This document shows positions 56,366 to 64,000 of a stretch of 64,000 bases of DNA, piece by piece. Source of the DNA: JANNPJ01 sp965200525 (GTDB taxonomy: Bacteria; Actinomycetota; Actinomycetes; Actinomycetales; Kineosporiaceae); contig OZ241368.1 of assembly GCA_965200525.1 (NCBI GenBank), forward strand, positions 1 to 64,000. Reading direction: 5' to 3'. The notes beneath the pieces were generated by a model. That model was given only the letters and a program-made list of their open reading frames with translations. It did not search any database and was not told where the DNA came from. Position numbers and translations under genes: made by a program. Each line of letters starts with the position of its first letter. Within the stretch, counting starts at the first letter, position 1.

Positions 56366-56803
56366 ATGCGGGCAACGTCCTCGGGGCCGGGAATTCCCCG
56401 GCTCATGTTCAAGGCGCTCATGGCGCTCATGGTGGCCACAGCCTGGGGTGCACTCGGATACGGGCTGGTCTTCTCGCGGCCCGACGTCGAGGCCTGGGAC
56501 GATCTGGAGGCCGGCGGCCGGTTCGCACTGAACTTCACGGTCTACCTGCCGTACCTCGTGCTCAGCCTGCCGCTAGCTGCCGTGACGATCGTCAGCCTCT
56601 TTCCCCGACCTGACCGGATGTTTCCGCTGGCAGCGGCGATGGGACTCACCGGAGTCTTCGCCGTGTGGCTCCTCGCGAACGGTTCCCTTCTGGTGGCCGA
56701 GCCCGAACTCGCCACCTACGCCTTGGGTGGGCTGGGCCTTGCTGCAGCCGCCGTCGTCCCTCTTCTGAGCGCCCACGAGGTCAAAGCGCACCCGAGCGGG
56801 TGA
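56366..56803 (+). CDS. Hypothetical four-helix membrane protein
   Basis: The 145-residue protein has four hydrophobic segments (LMFKALMALMVATAWGALGY; TVYLPYLVLSLPLAAVTIV; PLAAAMGLTGVFAVWLLANG; TYALGGLGLAAAAVVPLL). I do not recognise a family. GAGGGGAG precedes the ATG. The following 250 bases to the next gene hold no clear feature besides a TACAACAT element near 56991. Confidence 0.7.
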   Translation: MRATSSGPGIPRLMFKALMALMVATAWGALGYGLVFSRPDVEAWDDLEAGGRFALNFTVYLPYLVLSLPLAAVTIVSLFPRPDRMFPLAAAMGLTGVFAVWLLANGSLLVAEPELATYALGGLGLAAAAVVPLLSAHEVKAHPSG

Positions 56804-57054
56804 CCCCCCGGAAGAACGTTCGCCGCGTCACAGCACCCGGCGTCACAAACACCCATCAATGCCCCATCATGCATTCGCCGATCACACCGGCGGTTCCGAT
56901 AATCAGGACACACCACCCAGATCTACCACTCACATGACGTAGTTCGTGATTACCTCTGCGTTACCTCCTGCCCCCTGGCCTGTCCTCGTGCTACAACATT
57001 GCGTGAACGCCGGGTGTGTACCCGGGCAACGTCGAGCGGATGGGCAGGGCGGCT

Positions 57055-57357
57055 ATGAACGACCAGCGCTCCATCGTCAACGCTCTGGCGGCCAAGTACC
57101 CGGTGTTCGCCGTGGCCACCATCGAACGCTGGGTGGCCGACGCCACGGACCGGTTCAAGGGTGCCTCGGTCACCAAGTACCTGCCCGTCCTTGTTCAGCG
57201 CTCGGTCGATGCGACCCTCAGCGAGCTGTCCCGCCCGGAAGGCACCTCCACCGACCTGCTGTCACTCGACAAGCTGGCCGACGATCGCCCGGTCGCGACC
57301 ATGCCGGACTACTCGATGTGGCAGGCCTCGCACTCAGTTCCCCTGCCGCGGGCCTGA
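57055..57357 (+). CDS. Three-helix-bundle dimerization domain protein
   Basis: The 100-residue protein contains FAVATIERWVADATDRFKGA then KYLPVLVQRSVDATL, matching the small three-helix bundle dimerization domain found in actinobacterial proteins. ATG 57055 is used; GTG 57016 in frame is an alternative. Function is unknown. Confidence 0.7.
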   Translation: MNDQRSIVNALAAKYPVFAVATIERWVADATDRFKGASVTKYLPVLVQRSVDATLSELSRPEGTSTDLLSLDKLADDRPVATMPDYSMWQASHSVPLPRA

Positions 57358-57561
57358 GCACCGAGTCACAGCTCACCCTGCGCTTCGCCTGCCTGGACGA
57401 TCCGAGGCCGGAGACCGTCCGCTACCTTTGAGCACATGTCCTTCCTTCGTGCGTGAGACGCTCGCGCCTCGCCGTCCGGCGATCGGCGCATTCAGCGTCC
57501 ACCAGCTGTCGCGATGCCCGCCCTCTTGGCGCAGGCGCATCGCCGTGCGCGAGGAACTGTC

Positions 57562-58770
57562 ATGTCCGCTGTCCAGGTTCGACCCACATATGCCCGCGTA
57601 CTTCAGGTCCCGGGCGCCCGCAGCACCTTTGCCCTGGCCCTGATCGGCCGGCTGTCCTACGGGCTAATTTTTCTGTCCTTGCTGCTGACGATCACCAGGT
57701 CCACGGGTTCGTACTCGATCGCCGGCGCTGTACTGGCCCTTTTCGGCCTGACCAGCTCGGTCCTGTCACCCCTGCGGGCCCGGCTCCTGGACCGGCGAGG
57801 TGTGTGGCCGGCCCTGCCCGTGATGGCCGGGGGGTACGCGCTCCTGCTGCTGGCCATCGCCGCCGGACCGGGCAACCGCGTGGCGCTGTGTCTGCTCGGC
57901 GCCGCCGCCGGAGCCTGCACCCCCGCCCTGGGCCCGTTGATGCGAGCGCTCTGGGGCGAGCTCATCCCCGATCCGGGCCTGCTCCAGCGGGCGTACTCCT
58001 TGGACACCGTGGCCGAGGAGACCCTGTACGTCGTCGGGCCACTGCTGGTGGGTCTGCTCACCGCACTGGCCGCCCCGGCGCTGGGCCTGGTGGCGAGCGC
58101 CGTCCTGGTATTCGTCGGAGCGCTCGGCCTGGCCCTGTCCCCGGCCGTTCGGCATCGGCCGGCACGCAGCGAGCCCGGCGGGCGGCCCCGCTCCGGCCTC
58201 AGTTTGTGGCCGGCCCGGGACACCGGGCTGCGCACGGCCATGGCCCTGGCCGTCGGACTCGGCGGCGCCCTGGGAGCCCTCAGCTTGCTGACGGTCGCCT
58301 TCGCCCAGGCCCATCACCACCTGGCCGCAGTCGCCTGGGTCGAGGCGGCCCTGGCCGTGGGCAGCATCGTGGGTGGCCTGGCCTACGGGGCCAAGACCTG
58401 GCGCAGCGGGCTGGCGGTGCGGCTGCCGATCCTGGTCGCGCTGCTTGCGGTCAGTGTGGGTCTCAGCGGCCTGGCTCCGAACTTGGCGGTGCTCGTCCTG
58501 GGTGTCGGCGTCAGCGGTTTGTTCGTGTCCCCCGCCCTGACCAGCGCCTATCTGCTCGCCGACCTCGGCGCCCCCCGCAACGCCCGAGCCGAAGCGGGCG
58601 CGTGGGTGAACACGGGGTTCAACCTGGGCAACTCCGCCGGCACGGCCGCGATCGCACCCGTGATCAGCCTGGTCCCCCTGCCGCTGGCTTTCGCGCTCGC
58701 GGCAGCGGTTGTGCTGATACCGCTCGCAGCAACGAGCACCGCGCAGCTCAGCCGAAGATCTAGAAGCTGA
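57562..58770 (+). CDS. Major facilitator superfamily transporter
   Basis: The 402-residue protein has 12 predicted membrane segments, the internal repeat of MFS proteins, and LLDRRGVWPAL in the first loop as the MFS motif A position. It resembles small exporters of unknown substrate. GAGG precedes the ATG at 57562. The 200 bases upstream hold no gene. Confidence 0.88.
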   Translation: MSAVQVRPTYARVLQVPGARSTFALALIGRLSYGLIFLSLLLTITRSTGSYSIAGAVLALFGLTSSVLSPLRARLLDRRGVWPALPVMAGGYALLLLAIAAGPGNRVALCLLGAAAGACTPALGPLMRALWGELIPDPGLLQRAYSLDTVAEETLYVVGPLLVGLLTALAAPALGLVASAVLVFVGALGLALSPAVRHRPARSEPGGRPRSGLSLWPARDTGLRTAMALAVGLGGALGALSLLTVAFAQAHHHLAAVAWVEAALAVGSIVGGLAYGAKTWRSGLAVRLPILVALLAVSVGLSGLAPNLAVLVLGVGVSGLFVSPALTSAYLLADLGAPRNARAEAGAWVNTGFNLGNSAGTAAIAPVISLVPLPLAFALAAAVVLIPLAATSTAQLSRRSRS

Positions 58771-58875
58771 CGATCTGCTCGTCGCCGCGGGACCACACGC
58801 GCGCCGCATAGGTTAGACCGGTGGCGTCAGACATCGCAGCGCTGTCCGGCCCGTCCGAAGGCGTCGGTGGTGGTC

Positions 58876-59340
58876 TCAGTCGCACTCCGGCCCGTGGGTC
58901 CAGAGCTGATCGGCCGTGCCGGCCGCGAGGTGCCGGGCGTAGAGCTCCACCTTGCCGTGGATGACGTCGAGCGCCTCCTGCAACTCGGCGACCTGCTCCG
59001 TACGGCGTCCTCGTGCCGGCGCAGCAGGTCGAACCGCTCGGCCTAGTTGCCGCTGCCGTCGGTGACCAACTCGGCATACCGCCGGATTCCAGGCAGGGCA
59101 TGCCCGAGGAGCGCAGCTTGGTGCAGACCCGCAGCCATTGAACCTCTTGGTCGGTGAGCACCCGCCGGCCGGCTCGACATCCGGGCCTCCCTGGTCGCGC
59201 GCCGCAGCGAGCACGACGCCCACCGAGAGGTGGCGTTCTCGGTGGCGAAAGAGTCCTGACCGCAGGTGCTCGGCACCCTGATCTCTGCGTGCTGACGGGC
59301 GGGACACTCGCCAGCACGGGCTGAGCGCTCAGCACTCCTG
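58876..59340 (-). pseudogene. MerR-family regulator remnant
   Basis: Fragments in three frames align as the C-terminal part of a MerR regulator: QEVQWLRVCTKLRSSGMP, then GIRRYAELVTDGSGN, then QVAELQEALDVIHGKVELYA up to the stop at 58876. A frameshift after SSGMP, an in-frame TAG at 59043-59045 and a second frameshift break the gene. No helix-turn-helix N-terminus is recognisable upstream. It is decayed. Confidence 0.8.
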
Positions 59341-59760
59341 AAACGCAGGCGCTTGAGCACGTTGCGTGGCCGCGGCTTGGGTGTTCAACCCCACGCACCA
59401 GCTCGGATACACGCGGAAACCACGCTTGCCCGAATGCCTCCCGGACGTGATTTGGAGTTCGACGAGATGCGCTCCTGTGAAACGGAACACGCCGCGCCTG
59501 CCCCGTTGTTCCACGAAGACGAGCAGGCCCACAGTGAGATCGTCATCGCTGAACGGCATCGTCGTTCCGTCCACGGCCCGCCGCCAGAAAGCTACGAACG
59601 CACCCGGCTTGGTCGGGGTGTTTCGTGCACTCCGGATATGCCAGGCCTCACCGTCGATCTGGACGATGCCTGACTCATAGTCACCGTTCTGCGTCTCGGG
59701 GGTCACTGCAACCGTGGCCCCCACCGCGGCCGCATAGGTCTCAAACGCGCTGAACTGCAC
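59329..59760 (-). CDS. mepB: MepB-family protein
   Basis: The 143-residue protein shows the MepB landmarks: HIRSARNTPTKPGAFVAFWRR, PFSDDDLTVGLLVFV, GVFRF and GKRGFRVYPSW. MepB-like proteins are widespread but of unknown function. The GTG at 59760 is used. It is next to the MerR remnant and is the intact member of this pair. Confidence 0.87.
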   Translation of the reverse strand: MQFSAFETYAAAVGATVAVTPETQNGDYESGIVQIDGEAWHIRSARNTPTKPGAFVAFWRRAVDGTTMPFSDDDLTVGLLVFVEQRGRRGVFRFTGAHLVELQITSGRHSGKRGFRVYPSWCVGLNTQAAATQRAQAPAFQEC

Positions 59761-59910
59761 CCAACCACGCTACTGCACCGGCAAAGATGGCTTAGGCAGT
59801 AACTCGACCCTGGGGTCATCGTGGACCAGCGCCGCGCCCGGGTTCGCCTCGTGACCCACCCGCCGGAGCAGTTCCGTGCGACGACGAGCCAGACCAGGGA
59901 TGCTGCGCTC

Positions 59911-60828
59911 ATGGCAATCCCCCCGTCGTCAGACGTCCCGGCAGCGCCGGAGGACATTGAAGTCCTCTACGAGCGGGCCTGCGATCTCGCCGACCTCGAC
60001 CAGCATGCCGAGGCGGAACCACTCCTGCGTCAGGCCGCCGCTGGTGGGCATCCCCACGCGTGGCTGGCGCTCGGCAACTCACTGCGGGCGATGCAGCGAG
60101 CGGACGAGGCAGCCGAGTCCTTCCGGCTGGCTGCTGAGTCCGGCGACCCGGACGCCTTTCTCAACCTCGGCCTCGTCCATCAGGACCGAGGAGATCGGAC
60201 GGCAGCCGAATCGGCGTTCCGGCAGGCTGTGTCGGCTGCCGACCCCAGAGGCGTGATGGCGCTGGGCGACCTGTGGCGCTGGCACGGCGATCCGGCGGCC
60301 GCGAAGGACCTGCTGCGCGAGGCGGCCACCGAAGGAGATGCTCATGCTGCCGGGTACCTCGGGGTGTGGCTGCGTCATGAGGAGTCAGACGCTGAGGTGG
60401 AAGGACTTCTGCGTCAAGGCGCGGACGTCTACGACGACGCCCGCTCAGATCTGGCCTGGATTCTGCGCTCGCGAGGCGAGCTGAACGAGGCTGAAAAACT
60501 GCTGCGCCGAGGTGCCGGGGCAGGTCATGACGACTCCAGAATCAAGCTGGCCCTGCTGCTGGAAGAGGACCGCCAGGACCTGACGGGAGCCGAGGATCTT
60601 CTGCGCGCCAGTGTCGCGGACGGAGAAGTGTTCGCTTACAACAATCTCGGGTGCCTGCTGCTCAAGCAGGGGCGCCTCCTTGAGGCCGAATCGTGCTTCC
60701 GGTCCGGAGCCGCACGGGCAGACCCCTTGGCAGCCACCAACCTGCGCTTTCTGCGCCGGGCCTACCGACGACAACTCAACCGGGCTCACCGCAAGCGCCG
60801 CGACCAGGCGCCCGTCCCGGTGCAGTAA
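59911..60828 (+). CDS. Tetratricopeptide/Sel1-like repeat protein
   Basis: The 305-residue protein consists of about seven helix-pair repeats of roughly 33-35 residues, for example AEPLLRQAAAGGHPHAWLALG and AESFRLAAESGDPDAFLNLG, between TPR and Sel1 in character. It would act as a protein-binding scaffold. ATG 59911 is used; a GTG at 59821 would add 30 residues. The C-terminus is basic. Confidence 0.82.
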   Translation: MAIPPSSDVPAAPEDIEVLYERACDLADLDQHAEAEPLLRQAAAGGHPHAWLALGNSLRAMQRADEAAESFRLAAESGDPDAFLNLGLVHQDRGDRTAAESAFRQAVSAADPRGVMALGDLWRWHGDPAAAKDLLREAATEGDAHAAGYLGVWLRHEESDAEVEGLLRQGADVYDDARSDLAWILRSRGELNEAEKLLRRGAGAGHDDSRIKLALLLEEDRQDLTGAEDLLRASVADGEVFAYNNLGCLLLKQGRLLEAESCFRSGAARADPLAATNLRFLRRAYRRQLNRAHRKRRDQAPVPVQ

Positions 60829-60841
60829 CGCGAACTGGTCC

Positions 60842-61813
60842 TCAGGGCGCCGGGCGACGCCCGATCCGGTCCACCACGCCGGTCTGCAGCAGGGCCTCAG
60901 TCGCGATGTGCTGGCCGGCCCGCCCGCCCGCGCCGTCCCTGATCACGTACTGGTCCTGACCGAGGTACCGGGCCGAGTCGGGGTCGACGATGTACTCGTC
61001 GCGCAGGTTGCCCCGCGTCTCGTCGTGGGACAGGCCGACCCCGTGCCGCCCGAGCGCGTCGACGGCGTCCTCACGCAGGTGGACGCCGGGGATCATCGCG
61101 GCCGCCCGGTAGATGGCCTGGGCCACCGCCGGCGGCGGGGCCTCCTCCAGGTAGCCGAGCAGGTCGGTGAAGGCGCCGTGGTCCTGGTCGTCGCGGTAAC
61201 TGTCCGGCAGGGACGCCGTGACCTGCTTCAGCAGGGTCGCCGGATCGGTCGGCAGGGTGGCGATCTGGGCGTAGGTCAGCTGGTCGGTGCTGGGCCCGCC
61301 GAGTTCGGGGTTGATCACGGTCGTCTCGTGGCCCTCGCGGAACAGGCCTTTCTTGGTCGGATCCTGCGGGGACCAGGTGTCCCGAGTGCTCACGGCCGGC
61401 AGCGGGCCCGCGGTGTAGACGCCGTCGGCGTTCAGCGTCATCTCCGAGCCGGCCTCGACGATGCGGGTGTAGAGGTACTGGTCCTTGCCCACGCTCACGT
61501 TCGAGTGGACGGCGGCGACCTGGGCGATGTTGTCGAGGCGCTGGGTGACGTTCCCCCCCACGGCGGCCGGCCCACCGGTCGACGGCGAGTGCATGGCCAC
61601 GGCGGCGGTGATGCCGGTGGCCACGAGGACGGCGGCGGCCGCGCTCAGCGGGACCGCGACCCGGCGGCGCCCGGGTGCCTGGATCAGGCCGTCACTCGCC
61701 TCGCTCATGATCTGCTCGATCAGCTGCTGCTGGTGCTCAGGGGTGTACCGCTCGGGGGTGCGCTCGCCGGCCGGGTCGGCGGCGCTCAGGCGGGTGCGCA
61801 GGTCGTGGTCCAT
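60842..61813 (-). CDS. CU044_5270-family sigma-associated membrane protein
   Basis: The 323-residue protein has a cytoplasmic N-terminus of about 50 residues, a single membrane helix (VAVPLSAAAAVLVATGITAAV) and an extracytoplasmic domain with DQYLYTRIVEAGSE, a pattern of CU044_5270-type proteins. It lies 9 bases after an ECF sigma gene, so it probably controls it. Confidence 0.83.
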   Translation of the reverse strand: MDHDLRTRLSAADPAGERTPERYTPEHQQQLIEQIMSEASDGLIQAPGRRRVAVPLSAAAAVLVATGITAAVAMHSPSTGGPAAVGGNVTQRLDNIAQVAAVHSNVSVGKDQYLYTRIVEAGSEMTLNADGVYTAGPLPAVSTRDTWSPQDPTKKGLFREGHETTVINPELGGPSTDQLTYAQIATLPTDPATLLKQVTASLPDSYRDDQDHGAFTDLLGYLEEAPPPAVAQAIYRAAAMIPGVHLREDAVDALGRHGVGLSHDETRGNLRDEYIVDPDSARYLGQDQYVIRDGAGGRAGQHIATEALLQTGVVDRIGRRPAP

Positions 61814-61822
61814 GGTCAGTCC

Positions 61823-62407
61823 TTAATGGTCGGGGGGAATGGTCAGGGGGGTGGTGGGGCGCGGGCGCAGGCTCACCGGCGCGACGTCGGGGTCGGCGGC
61901 GTCCAGCCGGGCCTGCAGGCGCCGTTGGGCCCGGTGCAGGCGCACCCGGGCCGTGGCCGAACTGCAGCCGAGGACGTCGCTGATCCCGCCGGCGTCCAGG
62001 TGCTCCCAGGCCCACAGGCGCAGGATCTCCTGGTCACGGGCCGGTAGGTCGCGCATCACCCGCAGGATGAGATCCTTCTCGTCGGCACCGGCGGCGAAGT
62101 CGGAGCCCTGCCGGCCGGCCTGCGCCGACCAGGCCGCGGCGGTGGTCCGGGCCCGGCGGGCCGAGCCTCGGTGGGCGTGCAGGACGTGATTGGCGGCGGT
62201 TCGGTAGAGCCAGGGCAGCGGATCGTCCGGGACGGCGTCGCGGCGGGCCCAGGCGGTGGCGAACACGTCCGCGACGATGTCGTCGGCCTCGGAGTCCACT
62301 CGCCGGCGGGCGTAGGCCAGAACCTGCTGGTGGTGCTCGCGAAAGAGCCCCTCGAACCACTGCCGGTCACGTTGCTGCAGACCCGGGGGCGGTCTGTCGT
62401 CTGTCAT
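61823..62407 (-). CDS. ECF RNA polymerase sigma factor
   Basis: The 194-residue sigma factor has region 2 (WFEGLFREHHQQVLAYARRRVDSEADDIVADVFATAWARRD) and region 4 (LDAGGISDVLGCSSATARVRLHRAQRRL). ATG 62407 or the GTG just before it is the start. It is the first gene of the pair with the CU044_5270 partner. Confidence 0.9.
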   Translation of the reverse strand: MTDDRPPPGLQQRDRQWFEGLFREHHQQVLAYARRRVDSEADDIVADVFATAWARRDAVPDDPLPWLYRTAANHVLHAHRGSARRARTTAAAWSAQAGRQGSDFAAGADEKDLILRVMRDLPARDQEILRLWAWEHLDAGGISDVLGCSSATARVRLHRAQRRLQARLDAADPDVAPVSLRPRPTTPLTIPPDH

Positions 62408-62603
62408 CACACCTGCTTGTTCCCACCGCGCCGGCCGCCGTTACACCTTACGCACCTCGAGTCGGCGGCCGTGGGCATCCCCCGAGCGAGCTACTCGGTA
62501 TTGCTCCCCGGCGGGTGACGCCGCAGGTAGGGCCCGATTCGTAGGTTTCTGGGTAGCGGAGTCGGCCGGTTAGGGCCCCTCCACCACCGCGAAGGAGAAC
62601 CCC

Positions 62604-63503
62604 ATGTCGGCTCCCACCCTCCCCCAGGCCCAGGCTCGTTCCGGGCCGGTCGGCGCCCTGCGGCGGCCCTGGGTCCGTCTGCTGATCATGATCGTCTTGT
62701 TCGTCGCGGTCTCCGGGCTCACCGACCTGGCCGACACCGCCGTGGACGGCGTCGCGGTGATCGCCCTGGCGGTCGGGCTGGGCGGGGCGGGCGGTGCCCT
62801 GTGGGTGTACCGCCGGGCGGTGTGGTTCACCGAGTACCGCGACGTCACCGAGCTCGATCCCACCGCGGCCAAGGCGGGCCTCAGGTCCGGCACGCTCATC
62901 GGCCTGGCACTGTTCGCGGCGGTGATCGCGGTGCTCGCGGTGCTCGGTGACTACCGCATCACCGGATGGGGCTCCGTGGGCGCGGCGGTGGCAGCGCTGG
63001 GGACGATGGCCTGCGTCGCGGTCACCGAGGAGATTCTCTTTCGTGGCATCGTCTTTCGCCTGGTCGAGGAGATGGTCGGCACCCGGGGCGCACTGGCCTT
63101 CTCGGCGCTCCTGTTCGGCGGCCTGCACCTGATCAACCCGCACGCCACCATCTGGGGAGCGATCGCCATCGCCCTGGAAGCCGGCCTGATGCTGGGGGCC
63201 GCCTACACCGCCACCGGCTCCCTGTGGCTGCCGATCGGCATCCACTTCGGCTGGAACCTGGCCGAGGGTGGCATCTTCGCCACCACCGTCTCGGGCTCGC
63301 ACTCCGGTGAGACCGGTCTGTTCCACAGCATGCTGACCGGCCCGGCCGCCCTGACCGGCGGCGCGTTCGGACCCGAGGCGAGCCTGGTGGCTATCCTGGC
63401 CTGCGCCGTGCCGGTCACGTACTACCTGCGCCAGGCCGACCGTCGCGGCAACCTGCGCCCGCGCCCGACTCGCGCCGGCGCCGCGCTCGCCCCCACCGCG
63501 TGA
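62604..63503 (+). CDS. CPBP intramembrane metalloprotease
   Basis: The 299-residue protein has eight or so membrane segments and the CPBP/CAAX-protease motifs EEILFRGIVFR (motif 1), FGGLHL (motif 2) and HFGWNLAEG (motif 3) with metal-binding Glu and His. It may process lipidated or membrane substrates. AAGGAG precedes the ATG. It is followed by a sensor kinase gene that starts 2 bases after its stop. Confidence 0.9.
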   Translation: MSAPTLPQAQARSGPVGALRRPWVRLLIMIVLFVAVSGLTDLADTAVDGVAVIALAVGLGGAGGALWVYRRAVWFTEYRDVTELDPTAAKAGLRSGTLIGLALFAAVIAVLAVLGDYRITGWGSVGAAVAALGTMACVAVTEEILFRGIVFRLVEEMVGTRGALAFSALLFGGLHLINPHATIWGAIAIALEAGLMLGAAYTATGSLWLPIGIHFGWNLAEGGIFATTVSGSHSGETGLFHSMLTGPAALTGGAFGPEASLVAILACAVPVTYYLRQADRRGNLRPRPTRAGAALAPTA

Positions 63504-63505
63504 GG

Positions 63506-64000
63506 ATGACCATGACGTCTCTGCGGTCGGCGGCCGCTCTGCGGTTGCTGCTGCGGCGTTGGCGGGACCTGCCGGTCGTCGTGCGCGACGGGCTCGCCGT
63601 GGCGCTCGGGTCGGCGATCGTCTTCCAGCCCGCCTTGGGTCAGGTCGGGGCCCGGGTGGGCGACCTGCCCGCCCGTTCCCTCGGCCCGGCCGGCGTCCTG
63701 GTGACCGCGGCTCTGTGGTTGCCGCTGGTGGTGCGCCGGCTCCGGCCGGAGATCAGTCTGGCCCTCGTCGGGGCCGCGTTCGCCGTCCACGAACTGCTGG
63801 GCTACCGCTCGAGCATGGCCACGATGGGGCTGTACGTCGCGCTCTACAGCGCCGGAGCCCACCTGAGCCGCGGCCGGTGGATCGTGGCCCTCGTCACGAG
63901 CACGGCCTACCTCGCGCTCACGGTGGCTCTGCTCGTCGCCGGCTCCCCCAACGAGCCGGCCGCCTTCGCCGTCGTCTACGGGTTCCTGGTTGCCTGCTGG
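63506..64000 (+). CDS. Sensor histidine kinase N-terminal part (cut by window end)
   Basis: The visible 165 residues hold about five hydrophobic segments (LAVALGSAIVFQPALG; GVLVTAALWLPLVV; ISLALVGAAFAVHELL; ALVTSTAYLALTVALL) and read like the DUF7134-type membrane sensor domain at the N-terminus of NarL-linked histidine kinases. The kinase core lies beyond the right edge, so the assignment rests on this domain only. ATG 63506 or 63512 starts it. Confidence 0.65.
   Translation, partial: MTMTSLRSAAALRLLLRRWRDLPVVVRDGLAVALGSAIVFQPALGQVGARVGDLPARSLGPAGVLVTAALWLPLVVRRLRPEISLALVGAAFAVHELLGYRSSMATMGLYVALYSAGAHLSRGRWIVALVTSTAYLALTVALLVAGSPNEPAAFAVVYGFLVACW

Overview
The window is a high-GC actinobacterial chromosome segment. 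Supporting signs are strong G/C third-position bias, many ATGA/GTGA translational couplings, GTG starts, apparently leaderless genes, several ECF sigma factors with membrane partners, and a mycothiol-type DinB-fold remnant. I cannot name the genus from sequence alone; a Kineosporia-like or other mycelial actinomycete would fit. No tRNA, rRNA, CRISPR array, insertion sequence or prophage was recognised.

Layout. 1-8.6 kb: a five-gene peptide/opine-type ABC importer operon (minus) diverges from a GntR/FCD regulator, an NMT1-like binding protein without signal peptide and an ornithine-cyclodeaminase-family enzyme. A perfect GntR-type palindrome lies between the two arms. 8.7-11.5 kb: an ECF sigma factor with a membrane partner, followed by a lipoprotein that shares an almost identical lectin-like domain. 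12.3-18 kb: HupE-like and DUF3500 genes, then a Cthe_2159-like beta-helix protein, a VTC-domain polyphosphate polymerase and a DUF4956 membrane protein. 18.3-25.5 kb: a two-component system with a His-rich sensor, then two ferric-reductase-like membrane flavoproteins, an exported FMN-binding protein and ApbE. Together these look like a transmembrane flavin electron-transfer pathway. Matching 11-bp-spaced CTTA repeats precede both the regulator gene and the redox operon.

25.6-39 kb: a mix of a DedA-like protein, a broken DinB-fold gene, two more ECF systems (one ECF42 with its YCII partner), small CBM48 and DUF2510 proteins, two TetR/oxidoreductase divergons with visible operators, a P-loop kinase beside a 71-bp tandem duplication, and a formaldehyde-activating-enzyme homologue. 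39-43.5 kb: a CGNR zinc-finger regulator and an SDR share an intergenic region containing a nested palindrome, followed by a D-cysteine-desulfhydrase-like enzyme and a TetR/FAD-monooxygenase divergon. 43.5-48.8 kb: a tightly coupled oxidative operon in the order FOXRED2-like flavoprotein, LldD-like FMN oxidase, 41-residue membrane peptide, atypical P450, cation/proton antiporter. It starts from an AT-rich promoter and is the best candidate for an undescribed pathway.

48.9-64 kb: GNAT, APC permease, MarR/SDR/quinone-reductase divergon, Tat-exported PhoD, a glycosyltransferase-like protein, MFS exporter, MerR pseudogene, MepB, TPR protein, a fourth ECF system with a CU044_5270-type partner, CPBP protease and the start of a sensor kinase.
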